Part shown: in pieces, positions 22,079 to 29,685 of the stretch
How positions within the stretch are numbered: the stretch's first letter is position 1
Layout: the number at the start of each line of letters is the position of its first letter
Assembly: GCA_051886215.1 (NCBI GenBank)
Contig: JBJEXX010000082.1
Coordinates: 1 to 35,393 of the forward strand
Length of the DNA stretch: 35,393 nt
From: JBJEXX01 sp051886215
GTDB lineage: Bacteria; Bacillota_I; Bacilli_A; RF39; UBA660
Reading direction: 5' to 3'
Program-made: the position numbers and the translations under genes
The notes under the pieces: model-generated
Told to the model about the DNA's origin: nothing
The model's database searches: none
The model's input: the letters and a program-made list of their open reading frames with translations, nothing else

Positions 22079-23664
22079 TATATATTTTATTTATAATTTC
22101 TATAATGTATTTCATTATAAAAGAAGAAAAATCACTTCATATGCTTCAACAAAACTTATATAATGAAAATAATCGTTATATACATTGGATTAATAAAAAT
22201 AAAAAAGAAACTATATATAATATTGATTTCATTAATATAATCTTATTATTTTTAACAATTATAGTTAATAATAAAATATTTGCAACTGTCATATATTTAA
22301 TAATTATAGCTATATATATAATGTTAGCTATGTTATTATCTACAGATAAAAAGAAAGAACAAACAAAAAAACCATTAGTAATAACTGCTCGTATAAAAAG
22401 ACTTATAACTACTATTACTATTTTATTTATAATTACTATTTTATTAACAATATTTGTTAATAAGGCATTTATTTTAATTACTTTAATTATGATTACATTT
22501 AACTATTATATTACTTATATTGCTAATGTTATAAATAAACCAATTGAAAAATGTGTTTATAATTATTATTTAACAAAAGCTAAGAATAAATTAAAATCAA
22601 TGCCTAACTTAAAAATAATAGGTATTACTGGAAGCTATGGAAAAACAAGTAGTAAAAATATTTTAAGTGATATATTAAATATAAAATATAATGCACTACC
22701 AACACCTAAAAATTTAAATACTTATTATGGATTAATGATAACAATAAATAATCATTTAACTAAATTTGATGATGTCTTTATTGCGGAAATGGGTGCTTAT
22801 GTAAAAGGAGAAATAAAAGGACTATGTGATTTAGTTCATCCTAAATATGGTATTTTAACAACTATAGGAACTGCTCATTTAGAAAGTTTTGGAAGTGAAA
22901 AAAATATTCAAGAAGGGAAGTTTGAACTTATTGAATCATTACCTAAAGATGGTATTGGTATATTAAATAGAGATGATGAAAAACAAGTAAGTTATAAATT
23001 AAAAAATGATTGTAAAATTATTTGGATAGGTATTGATAATAAAGAAGCAGATGTAATTGCAACTAATATAAAAACAACTAATAAGGGATATACGTTTGAT
23101 ATTAAATTTAAAAAAGCTAATAAAAAAGCAACTTTTGAAACAAAATTATTAGGAAAACATAATATATATAATATTTTAGCCGCAGTTGCGCTAGGTTATG
23201 AATTTGGAATAAGTATTGAAAAATTAGTACAAGCAGTAAAACAAGTTAAACCAGTAGAACATAGATTGGAATTGAAAAAATTAGGTAACTTTTATCAAAT
23301 AGATGATGCCTATAATTCAAATCCAATAGGTGCGAAAAATGCTTTAGAAGTTTTATCCACAATGCCAGGAGATAAAATAGTAGTTACACCTGGAATGATA
23401 GAACTAGGTGATAAAGAAGAATATTATAATAAAGAATTTGGTAAACAAATTGCGACTATATCAAAAGCAGATTATGTTATTTTAGTAGGTAAGAAGAAAA
23501 CTAAACCAATTTATGAAGGACTTCTAAAAAATGGTTTCAATGAAGAAAATGTTATTATTACTAATGATGTAGTAAAAGCATATACTATAATAAATAACTT
23601 AAAAGAAAAAAATGATATGTATGCATTATTTGAAAATGATTTGCCGGATACATATAATGAGTAG
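22075..23664 (+). CDS. murF: MurF-like Mur ligase with N-terminal membrane domain
   Basis: Adds D-Ala-D-Ala to UDP-MurNAc-tripeptide, completing the cytoplasmic peptidoglycan precursor. The protein has 529 residues, about 75 more than usual. Residues 1 to about 170 form a membrane region with roughly five hydrophobic segments (about 1-15, 50-66, 69-88, 112-130, 133-150). The ligase starts with the ATP-binding loop GITGSYGKTSSKN (Gly183, Lys190, Thr191), followed by PKNLNTYYG, EMGAYVKGEIKGL, GILTTIGTAHLESFGS and the DDAYNSNP motif. MurF with such a membrane head occurs in several anaerobic Firmicutes. Adjacent ddl, which supplies its D-Ala-D-Ala substrate, supports the call. It overlaps the hydrolase by 4 bases (ATGA). 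Confidence 0.9.
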   Translation: MIYILFIISIMYFIIKEEKSLHMLQQNLYNENNRYIHWINKNKKETIYNIDFINIILLFLTIIVNNKIFATVIYLIIIAIYIMLAMLLSTDKKKEQTKKPLVITARIKRLITTITILFIITILLTIFVNKAFILITLIMITFNYYITYIANVINKPIEKCVYNYYLTKAKNKLKSMPNLKIIGITGSYGKTSSKNILSDILNIKYNALPTPKNLNTYYGLMITINNHLTKFDDVFIAEMGAYVKGEIKGLCDLVHPKYGILTTIGTAHLESFGSEKNIQEGKFELIESLPKDGIGILNRDDEKQVSYKLKNDCKIIWIGIDNKEADVIATNIKTTNKGYTFDIKFKKANKKATFETKLLGKHNIYNILAAVALGYEFGISIEKLVQAVKQVKPVEHRLELKKLGNFYQIDDAYNSNPIGAKNALEVLSTMPGDKIVVTPGMIELGDKEEYYNKEFGKQIATISKADYVILVGKKKTKPIYEGLLKNGFNEENVIITNDVVKAYTIINNLKEKNDMYALFENDLPDTYNE

Positions 23665-23673
23665 GAGGATATT

Positions 23674-24888
23674 ATGAAAATTAAAGTAGGAGTTATTTTT
23701 GGGGGAGAAAGCGTTGAACATGAAGTAAGTATCATTTCTGCAGTTCAAGCAATGGATAAAATAGATAGTAATAAATATGAAATAATACCAATCTATATTT
23801 CAAAAGATAGAGAATGGTATACAGGAGAAATGTTAAGAGATATAGATACTTTTCAAGATATGTCTCTATTAAAAAGATACGCAAAAAATGTAGTTCTTTA
23901 TTTTAAAAATGGAGAATTTGTTCTTCAAAATAAAAAAGGATTAAAAAAGATAGTAAATACTATTGATATAGCGTTTCCAATAGTTCATGGTACTAATGTT
24001 GAAGATGGAACATTACAAGGATATTTACAATCAATAGGTATACCATATGTAGGAAGTAATGTATATGCATCCGCTGTTGGTCAAGATAAAGTATATATGA
24101 AACAAATTTTTGAAAGTGAAAAATTACCAATAAAAAAATATACTTGGTTTTACGATAATGACTATAAAATGGATAGTGAAGAAGTTCTAAAGAAGATAAA
24201 TAAATTGAAGTACCCATTAATAGTAAAACCTGCTATGTTAGGTAGTAGTGTAGGTATAAATAAAGCTAAAGATGAAGAAGAATTAATCAAAGCTATAGAA
24301 GATGCTATTAATTATGATAGTAAAATAGTAGTAGAAGAAATGGTAGAAGATTTGACAGAAGTTAATATAAGTGTTTTAGGTGATTATAAAAATCAAGAAT
24401 TAAGTGAAATTGAAGAAGTAATACCAACTAAAGACATATTAACATATGAAGATAAATATATAGGAGATGGAAAAATAAAAGGTAAGTTAGGTATTAAAAA
24501 TCCTAGTAAAGGTAGTAAAGGAATGCTTTCTGCTAATAGAAAATTACCAGCAACTATAAAAGATAATCTAAAAAAAGAAGTAAAAGAAACAGCTATTAAA
24601 GCTTTCAAATCTTTAGGATCATCTGGAGTATGTAGAATAGACTTTTTAGTAGATAATAAAGAAAATAAAGTTTATATAAATGAAATTAATTCTATCCCAG
24701 GTTCTCTTGCTTGCTATTTATGGGAATCAATCGGAAAAGACTATACCGACTTACTAGATGAAATGATTAATCTAGGAGTAAAAGCTTATCGTAAAAGAAC
24801 AAGTAAAACTCATTCATTTGAAACTAATATTTTAAAAGGATATACTGGTTTAAAGGGTGCTAAAGCTCTAAAAGGAATTAAAAGATAG
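23674..24888 (+). CDS. ddl: D-alanine--D-alanine ligase
   Basis: An ATP-grasp enzyme that joins two D-Ala for the cell-wall precursor; the target of D-cycloserine. The 404-residue protein begins IKVGVIFGGESVEHEVSIIS (the GG.S.EHE.S motif), then has PIVHGTNVEDGTLQGYLQ, the substrate loop PYVGSNVYASAVGQDK, the ATP-grasp KPAMLGSSVGI and the end YINEINSIPGSLACYLWE. The N-S-x-P-G-S-L-A-C end is a variant of the usual NTxPGFT. It is longer than most Ddl proteins (about 310-370), with an insert around 250-290 (KDILTYEDKYIG...) and a basic tail. The ribosome binding site is TAGGAGG. It follows murF by 9 bases, a common pairing. Variants making D-Ala-D-Lac or D-Ala-D-Ser cannot be excluded. Confidence 0.95.
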   Translation: MKIKVGVIFGGESVEHEVSIISAVQAMDKIDSNKYEIIPIYISKDREWYTGEMLRDIDTFQDMSLLKRYAKNVVLYFKNGEFVLQNKKGLKKIVNTIDIAFPIVHGTNVEDGTLQGYLQSIGIPYVGSNVYASAVGQDKVYMKQIFESEKLPIKKYTWFYDNDYKMDSEEVLKKINKLKYPLIVKPAMLGSSVGINKAKDEEELIKAIEDAINYDSKIVVEEMVEDLTEVNISVLGDYKNQELSEIEEVIPTKDILTYEDKYIGDGKIKGKLGIKNPSKGSKGMLSANRKLPATIKDNLKKEVKETAIKAFKSLGSSGVCRIDFLVDNKENKVYINEINSIPGSLACYLWESIGKDYTDLLDEMINLGVKAYRKRTSKTHSFETNILKGYTGLKGAKALKGIKR

Positions 24889-24909
24889 TAATAAGGAGAG
24901 TAAAATTTT

Positions 24910-25317
24910 ATGTATAATGTAACTGAATCCACAGCTATAGCTTTATTAGGAAGTTTGGGAGTATTATTTTGGATTTTAACAATAGGTATAGCAGTTTTAT
25001 GTGTTGTTATAAATTGGAAATTCTATGAAAAATGTGGTCAAGAGGGATGGAAAAGCATCATTCCAGTATATAATATTGTAGTATTATATCAAATATGTGG
25101 ATTACCAGGATGGTATGTAGCTTTAGGTTTTATACCATGTATTGGTAGTATTTTAAGTATTATATTTGGAATTATGTGTTATATAAATATTGCTAAATCA
25201 TTTGGTAAAAGTGGAGCATTTGCGGCAGGCTTAATCTTTCTAACACCAATATTTTTAGGAATTTTAGCATTTAGTCAAAATGAAAAATATAATGGTTCAG
25301 TAATTAAAGGAAATTAA
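24910..25317 (+). CDS. DUF5684 membrane protein
   Basis: A 135-residue protein with about four membrane segments (residues about 10-33, 50-66, 70-90 and 97-118). It shows the DUF5684 pattern: WKFYEKCGQEGWKSIIPVYN, LPGWYVALGFIPCIG and SFGKSGAFAAGLIFLTPIF. The family's function is not known. The next gene at 25400 is a paralogue with the same core plus a long C-terminal tail. Its start follows ddl by 21 bases, with AAGGAGAG as its ribosome binding site, so it may be read through from the murF-ddl unit. The 3' end is followed by a weak hairpin and T run (about 25316-25333). Confidence 0.85.
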   Translation: MYNVTESTAIALLGSLGVLFWILTIGIAVLCVVINWKFYEKCGQEGWKSIIPVYNIVVLYQICGLPGWYVALGFIPCIGSILSIIFGIMCYINIAKSFGKSGAFAAGLIFLTPIFLGILAFSQNEKYNGSVIKGN

Positions 25318-25399
25318 AAGTTTTCTTTTTTTTTGTTTAATATTGTAAAATTTGAATTTAAATGATAATATAAATATATAATAAGAGGAGGTAATTAAA

Positions 25400-26452
25400 A
25401 TGTATGATACTAGTTATGCAACTTACGGGACAAGCTCTAATCCAGCGGCTATAATAACAAGCGTATTTTCATCAGGAATATCAATTATTATAGGTTTAGG
25501 TTATACCTTGTTAACTATTGCGTCATTATGGAAAATATTTGAAAAGTTTGGAAAAGAAGGATGGAAAAGTTTAATCCCAATCTACAATATAATTGTTTTA
25601 TTTGAAATTGCTGAAATGAAAGCTTGGTATGTAGCTTTAGCTTTAATACCTTGTGTTGGACCATTCATATTAATGATTTTTGTTATTATTGCTTACGCAA
25701 AGATTGCTAAAAAATTAGGTAAAGAAGGAGCTTTTGTTTTATTAATAATATTCTTTACACCAATCGCTTTAGCTTTATTAGCTTTTGGTAAAAATAATGA
25801 AATAAATAACAATAACCAAAATGTTCAAAATAATCAAATGAATAATTTCAATAATATGAATAATCAAAATATAATGGGAACAGATGAAATGTCACAACAA
25901 CCAGTATTTAATCAACCAATTGCGCCAGTAAGTCCTAACAATGATCAAATGGCTCAACCAATAAATAATGATTTTGTTTCACCAACACCAGCAGTTGATA
26001 ATCAAATGAATTCTCAAATTATTACACCAAATATAGAAACACCAGTTGCACCAATGGCTCCAGAAGCAAACAATGAAGCTCAACCAATAATACCAGTAGA
26101 TAGTATTAATCCTACAGTTGAACAACCTGTTTCAGAGGTTACCATCACAGAACCAGTAATTGAAGAACAAACTCCAATCGCACCACCAGAAGAGCCAATA
26201 TCAGTTCAACCAGTTACTGAAATGGAACAACCTACTATAACTCCAGTAGAACCAATTCAACCAGTAGTAGAACCAGTTGCTCCCGTGGCAGAACCTGCTG
26301 TTGAACCAACTCCAGCTGAACCAGTTGCTCCAGTAGCCCAAACTTCAGTTGTAGAAACTCCTGCAACTGAATCAACTGTTGATCCATTACAAAATATTGA
26401 ACCACCAGTAATTCCTACAATTACTGATGATAACAATAATAACATTCAATAA
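25400..26452 (+). CDS. DUF5684 membrane protein with long Pro/Gln/Glu-rich tail
   Basis: A 350-residue protein. Residues about 1-135 are a DUF5684 membrane core with the same landmarks as its neighbour: FEKFGKEGWKSLIPIYN, MKAWYVALALIPCVG and LGKEGAFVLLIIFFTPIAL. The rest is low complexity: first Asn-rich (about 134-155), then about 190 residues rich in Pro, Val, Glu, Gln and Thr, with repeats of PVEP, PVAP and EQP. The tail has almost no aromatic or basic residues and is strongly acidic, so it should be disordered. Its side of the membrane is not certain. The ribosome binding site is GAGGAGG. A perfect-stem terminator follows. A similar tail is found in the protein at 28156. Confidence 0.85.
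   Translation: MYDTSYATYGTSSNPAAIITSVFSSGISIIIGLGYTLLTIASLWKIFEKFGKEGWKSLIPIYNIIVLFEIAEMKAWYVALALIPCVGPFILMIFVIIAYAKIAKKLGKEGAFVLLIIFFTPIALALLAFGKNNEINNNNQNVQNNQMNNFNNMNNQNIMGTDEMSQQPVFNQPIAPVSPNNDQMAQPINNDFVSPTPAVDNQMNSQIITPNIETPVAPMAPEANNEAQPIIPVDSINPTVEQPVSEVTITEPVIEEQTPIAPPEEPISVQPVTEMEQPTITPVEPIQPVVEPVAPVAEPAVEPTPAEPVAPVAQTSVVETPATESTVDPLQNIEPPVIPTITDDNNNNIQ
25805..26449 (+). repeat. Low-complexity Asn- then Pro/Val/Glu-rich coding repeat
   Basis: The region codes first for Asn-rich then for Pro-Val-Glu-Gln-rich sequence, with many copies of CCAGTAGAACCA-like units around 26240-26340. The repeats are imperfect and keep the reading frame. Confidence 0.7.
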
Positions 26453-26480
26453 GACAAGTAATAAAATATACTTGTCTTTT
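26451..26480 (+). terminator. Intrinsic terminator of the DUF5684 tail gene
   Basis: A perfect 10-bp stem, AAGACAAGTA (26451-26460) with TACTTGTCTT (26469-26478), an 8-base loop and a T tail. Confidence 0.85.
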
Positions 26481-26482
26481 TC

Positions 26483-26511
26483 TATACAAAAACAAAAAAT
26501 TAATTTATAAT
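26483..26511 (+). promoter_or_regulatory. Possible promoter of the methyltransferase-pseudouridine synthase pair
   Basis: TATAAT at 26506-26511, with TATACA (26483-26488) 17 bases upstream. The start codon is 17 bases after the -10, with GGTGAT as the ribosome binding site. Confidence 0.45.
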
Positions 26512-26527
26512 GTATTTGGTGATAAAA

Positions 26528-27406
26528 ATGAATTTAGCAAAAGATTGGCAAGATTATGAAATAATAGATGCTTCTAATGGAGAAAAATTAGAACGTTGGA
26601 ATAATATATATTTATTAAGACCAGATCCTCAAATTATTTGGGATAATGGAAATTTAAAAGATAAATATAAAAATATAAATGCCCATTATCACAGAAGTAA
26701 AAGTGGTGGTGGTTCTTGGGAAAATTTAAAACAAACCCCTGCACGTTGGACGGTTAAATATAAGAATCTAACGTTTAACATAAAACAAATGGGATTTAAA
26801 CATACAGGATTATTTCCAGAACAAGCTGTTAATTGGGATTACATGATTGAGAAAATCACTAAAAAGAAAAAAGAAACAAATAAAGATATTAAAGTCTTAA
26901 ATTTATTTGCATATACAGGAGGCGCAACAGTTGCTTGTCTTTATGCTGGTGCGGAAGTTGTTCACGTTGATTCTTCAAGAGGAATGATAGATTGGGCCAA
27001 AGAAAACGTTAAATCATCAAACTTAGAAGATAGAAAAGTTCGCTTTTTAGTGGATGATGTTATAAAATTTGTAAAAAGAGAAATAAGAAGAGGACATAAA
27101 TACGACGCAATTATAATGGATCCACCTAGTTATGGAAGAGGTGCTAATGGAGAAGTTTGGAATATAGAAAAAGATTTAAATGATTTAATAAAATTATGTA
27201 TGGATATATTAGAAGATAATCCTTTATTCTTTTTAATAAATTCTTATACTACTGGATTATCACCAACTGTTTTAGAAAACATTTTAAAACTAACTTTAGG
27301 TAAAAAATATAAAGGAAAAATAGAAATAGGAGAGGTAGGACTACCAATTAAAAATAAAGATTTAGTTTTACCATGCGGAATATATGGAAGATTTGAAGGA
27401 TTTTAA
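26528..27406 (+). CDS. Class I SAM-dependent methyltransferase (COG1092, RlmI/RlmK-like)
   Basis: A 292-residue methyltransferase of the type that modifies 23S rRNA. The N-terminal part has LERWNNIYLLRPDPQIIW. The catalytic domain has motif I LNLFAYTGGATVACLYAGA (about residues 121-139), VVHVDSSRGMIDWAKEN and the substrate motif IIMDPPSYGRG. DPPSY in place of DPPKF is common in this family. The ATG at 26528 is chosen because GGTGAT ends 4 bases upstream; an in-frame ATG at 26510 lies in the -10 region. It overlaps the following pseudouridine synthase by 23 bases, so both probably act on the same class of RNA. The exact rRNA site is unknown. Confidence 0.88.
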   Translation: MNLAKDWQDYEIIDASNGEKLERWNNIYLLRPDPQIIWDNGNLKDKYKNINAHYHRSKSGGGSWENLKQTPARWTVKYKNLTFNIKQMGFKHTGLFPEQAVNWDYMIEKITKKKKETNKDIKVLNLFAYTGGATVACLYAGAEVVHVDSSRGMIDWAKENVKSSNLEDRKVRFLVDDVIKFVKREIRRGHKYDAIIMDPPSYGRGANGEVWNIEKDLNDLIKLCMDILEDNPLFFLINSYTTGLSPTVLENILKLTLGKKYKGKIEIGEVGLPIKNKDLVLPCGIYGRFEGF

Positions 27407-28055
27407 ATTAAATATATTATATGAAGATAATCATATTATAGTAGTCGAAAAAATAATTAATATTCCTTCTCAAGCAGATAGTAGTAAAGATATTGATATG
27501 TTAACTATTATAAAAAATTATATAAAAGAAAAATATAATAAACCAGGCAATGTTTATTTAGGACTAGTTCATAGATTAGATAGACCTGTTGGTGGAATAA
27601 TGGTTTTTGCTAAAACTTCAAAGGCTGCCAGCAGACTTACAGAAAGTATGAAGAAAAATGAATTTCATAAAAAATATCTAGCTATTGTAAGAGGTACATT
27701 AAAAGAAAAACATCAAAGGCTTATAAATTATATAAAAAAAGATAATAATAATAACTCAATTATAACTACTAAAGAAGAAGGAAAATATGCGAAACTAGAA
27801 TACGATGTTTTAAAAACAAAAAACAATTTAACCTTAGTAGATATAAATTTAATGACAGGTCGTCATCATCAAATAAGAGTACAATTCAAAAATATAGGAC
27901 ATCCATTATATGGTGATCAAAGATATGGTATACAAGATAGAAAACAAATTGCTTTATATGCTTATAAATTAGAGTTTATTCATCCAACAAAAAAAGAAAA
28001 AATGATCTTTACACATTATCCAACAGAAAAAATATGGAATGAGTGGATTGATTAA
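27384..28055 (+). CDS. RluA-family pseudouridine synthase, no S4 domain
   Basis: A 223-residue pseudouridine synthase with the catalytic HRLDRPVGGIMVFAKT motif, in which Asp66 is the catalytic residue, and the later LMTGRHHQIRVQF and GHPLYGDQRYG stretches. It lacks the S4 domain that the paralogue at 15971 has, as in RluA/RluC-short or TruC-like forms. The start lies 23 bases inside the preceding methyltransferase gene. There is no clear ribosome binding site, which fits translational coupling. It is the last gene before a strong terminator at 28062. Confidence 0.9.
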   Translation: MEDLKDFKLNILYEDNHIIVVEKIINIPSQADSSKDIDMLTIIKNYIKEKYNKPGNVYLGLVHRLDRPVGGIMVFAKTSKAASRLTESMKKNEFHKKYLAIVRGTLKEKHQRLINYIKKDNNNNSIITTKEEGKYAKLEYDVLKTKNNLTLVDINLMTGRHHQIRVQFKNIGHPLYGDQRYGIQDRKQIALYAYKLEFIHPTKKEKMIFTHYPTEKIWNEWID

Positions 28056-28061
28056 TTATTG

Positions 28062-28100
28062 AAAATATAAATAAAAATATTGCTTTTATTTATATTTTTT
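28062..28100 (+). terminator. Strong AT-only intrinsic terminator
   Basis: A perfect 15-bp stem, AAAATATAAATAAAA (28062-28076) with TTTTATTTATATTTT (28084-28098), and a 7-base loop. No GC pairs are in the stem, so its strength is uncertain. Confidence 0.65.
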
Positions 28101-28155
28101 GTTATCATAAATATATAATATGAAGAATAGTAATGAATAAAAAGGAGATGCTTTC

Positions 28156-28935
28156 ATGACAAATTTTGATATGAGCTGGTTTTTAACTTTACCAGGTATT
28201 TTAATAATCGCAGGTGTAGTTTTATTATTAATTTCTTTAATACTATTTATTGTTTCATCTAAAGGAAAGAAAAATAAAAAAGAAAAGAGTGCTACTCCAG
28301 AAGAAGTACCAACTCCACCAGTAGTACCTACAGAACAACCTGCACAAGCAATTAATCCTCAACCTCAAGTTGAGCAACCAAATGAAGTAGTAAATAATGT
28401 AGTAGAGGCTGCAGCACCACAACCACAAGTTGCTGTTTCAGAAACTCCAACAGTTAATCCTGTTGAAAATAATGCGGATGTTACTCCAACTGAACAAGTA
28501 CAACCAGTAGAACAACCAATTGCACAACCAACAGTTGAACCAGTGGTAGAAAGTCCAACTCCTGTTGCACCAGAACCAGTTATACCTGCAACAGATATAG
28601 ATAAAATTGCGGAAGTTCCACAAGAGCCAGTAGTGGAAACTGCACCAGCTGAACAACCAACTGAAATATACGGAGGAGCTACTCCTTCTGTAGAAATTCC
28701 AAAAGAAGAAGAAAAACACGAAATATATGGAGGAGCAAATCCATTAGATAAAACTCAAACAATACCAACTATTAATCAATCAGCTCCTTATGGAGAACCA
28801 GCTGCGCCTGTTGTTAATGAACCACAACCAGTAGAACAACCAGTACAAAATACACAACCAGAAACACAAGCTCAACCACAAGAAGCTACCATAGTTGAAC
28901 CAAAAGAAGATAAAGATGTTGAAGTTCTTTTATAG
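28156..28935 (+). CDS. Single-pass membrane protein with Pro/Gln/Glu-rich tail (259 aa)
   Basis: An unrecognised 259-residue protein. One membrane helix spans about residues 11-34 (TLPGILIIAGVVLLLISLIL), followed by a basic stop-transfer patch KGKKNKKEKS (36-45). The positive-inside rule therefore places the long C-terminal tail in the cytoplasm. The tail (about 50-259) is rich in Pro, Gln, Glu, Val and Thr and has almost no aromatic residues except two EIYGGA repeats (residues 170-175 and 189-194) and a YGEP. The end is acidic (EPKEDKDVEVLL). The composition resembles the tail of the DUF5684 protein at 25400. The ribosome binding site is AAGGAG, 7-8 bases before the ATG. It is transcribed alone, between two terminators. 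Confidence 0.75.
   Translation: MTNFDMSWFLTLPGILIIAGVVLLLISLILFIVSSKGKKNKKEKSATPEEVPTPPVVPTEQPAQAINPQPQVEQPNEVVNNVVEAAAPQPQVAVSETPTVNPVENNADVTPTEQVQPVEQPIAQPTVEPVVESPTPVAPEPVIPATDIDKIAEVPQEPVVETAPAEQPTEIYGGATPSVEIPKEEEKHEIYGGANPLDKTQTIPTINQSAPYGEPAAPVVNEPQPVEQPVQNTQPETQAQPQEATIVEPKEDKDVEVLL
28290..28915 (+). repeat. Low-complexity Pro/Gln/Glu coding repeat with two EIYGGA copies
   Basis: CCA/CAA/GAA-rich repeats keep the reading frame. EIYGGA is coded at 28663-28680 and again at 28720-28737, with different third bases, so the repeat is conserved at the protein level. Confidence 0.65.
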
Positions 28936-28953
28936 ACCGACATCTTTTTTTTT
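28912..28953 (+). terminator. Terminator of the 259-aa membrane gene
   Basis: An AAAGATGT/ACATCTTT stem (28912-28919 with 28940-28947) with a 20-base loop that holds the stop codon, then a T run. Confidence 0.55.
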
Positions 28954-28961
28954 GTTATAAT
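28953..28961 (+). promoter_or_regulatory. Extended -10 promoter of the GGGtGRT cluster
   Basis: TGTTATAAT at 28953-28961, directly after the preceding terminator T run. The AGGAGG ribosome binding site and ATG follow within 25 bases. Confidence 0.55.
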
Positions 28962-28983
28962 TTAAGTGTAGGAGGATGTAAAT

Positions 28984-29676
28984 ATGATATATACAAAAGA
29001 AGTAGAAAATATGTGCAAAGTAAATAAAGGTACTTATCATGGTCCAGCTCCAATTCCAGAAGAAGGAAAATGGGTTCAAGCTAAAGAAATAAAAGATATT
29101 TCAGGACTAACTCATGGAATTGGATGGTGTGCACCACAACAAGGAGCGTGTAAATTAACATTAAATATAAAAGATGGAATAATAGAAGAAGCTCTAGTAG
29201 AAACTATAGGATGTTCTGGTATGACTCACTCTGCAGCTATGGCAGGTGAAATATTAATTGGAAAGACACTATTAGAAGCATTAAATACAGATTTAGTATG
29301 TGATGCTATAAACACTGCTATGAGAGAATTATTTTTACAAATAGTATATGGTAGAACTCAATCGGCTTTCTCTGAAGGAGGACTTGCTATCGGAGCAGGA
29401 CTTGAAGATTTAGGAAAAGGTCATAGAAGTCAAGTTGGAACTATTTATTCAACTAAAGAAAAAGGACCAAGATACTTAGAACTTGCAGAAGGTTATATTG
29501 TAGAAATTGGTTTAGATGATGAAAATAATATTATTGGATATAAATATGTTAATATAGGAAAAATGATGGATAATATAAAAGCCAAAATACCTGTAGAAGA
29601 AGCAATAGAAAAAGCTAGTGGAACTTATGGTAGATTTAATGAAGCTACTAAAATTATAGATCCACGTGAATGTTAG
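28984..29676 (+). CDS. IscU/NifU-like scaffold protein, partner of GGGtGRT protein
   Basis: A 230-residue protein annotated in Clostridia as an iron-sulfur cluster assembly scaffold. The IscU-like core is visible as ETIGCSGMTHSAAMAGEIL followed by GKTLLEAL (Cys77 and about residues 73-100), matching the GC...ASSS...GK.leEA pattern of IscU. Other cysteines are at 11, 49, 56 and 106, plus a C-terminal one at 230 (PREC). IscU binds a cluster with three Cys; whether 49, 56, 77 and 106 do so here is not shown. The protein is longer than IscU (about 130), with an extra C-terminal domain of about 90 residues. AGGAGG precedes the ATG by 9 bases. It lies 9 bases before the GGGtGRT gene, and the two are usually neighbours in other Firmicutes. 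The biochemical role is unproven. Confidence 0.82.
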   Translation: MIYTKEVENMCKVNKGTYHGPAPIPEEGKWVQAKEIKDISGLTHGIGWCAPQQGACKLTLNIKDGIIEEALVETIGCSGMTHSAAMAGEILIGKTLLEALNTDLVCDAINTAMRELFLQIVYGRTQSAFSEGGLAIGAGLEDLGKGHRSQVGTIYSTKEKGPRYLELAEGYIVEIGLDDENNIIGYKYVNIGKMMDNIKAKIPVEEAIEKASGTYGRFNEATKIIDPREC

Positions 29677-29685
29677 GAGGTTATT

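Noticed and set aside
25805..26449. CRISPR-like array
   Set aside because: The repeats are imperfect, keep the reading frame, and there are no spacers of constant length. They are coding low-complexity sequence.
28438..28719. Minus-strand open frame of 93 codons, rich in Trp/Phe/Cys
   Set aside because: It is the complement of the Pro/Gln/Glu repeat region; its odd composition comes from the repeats.
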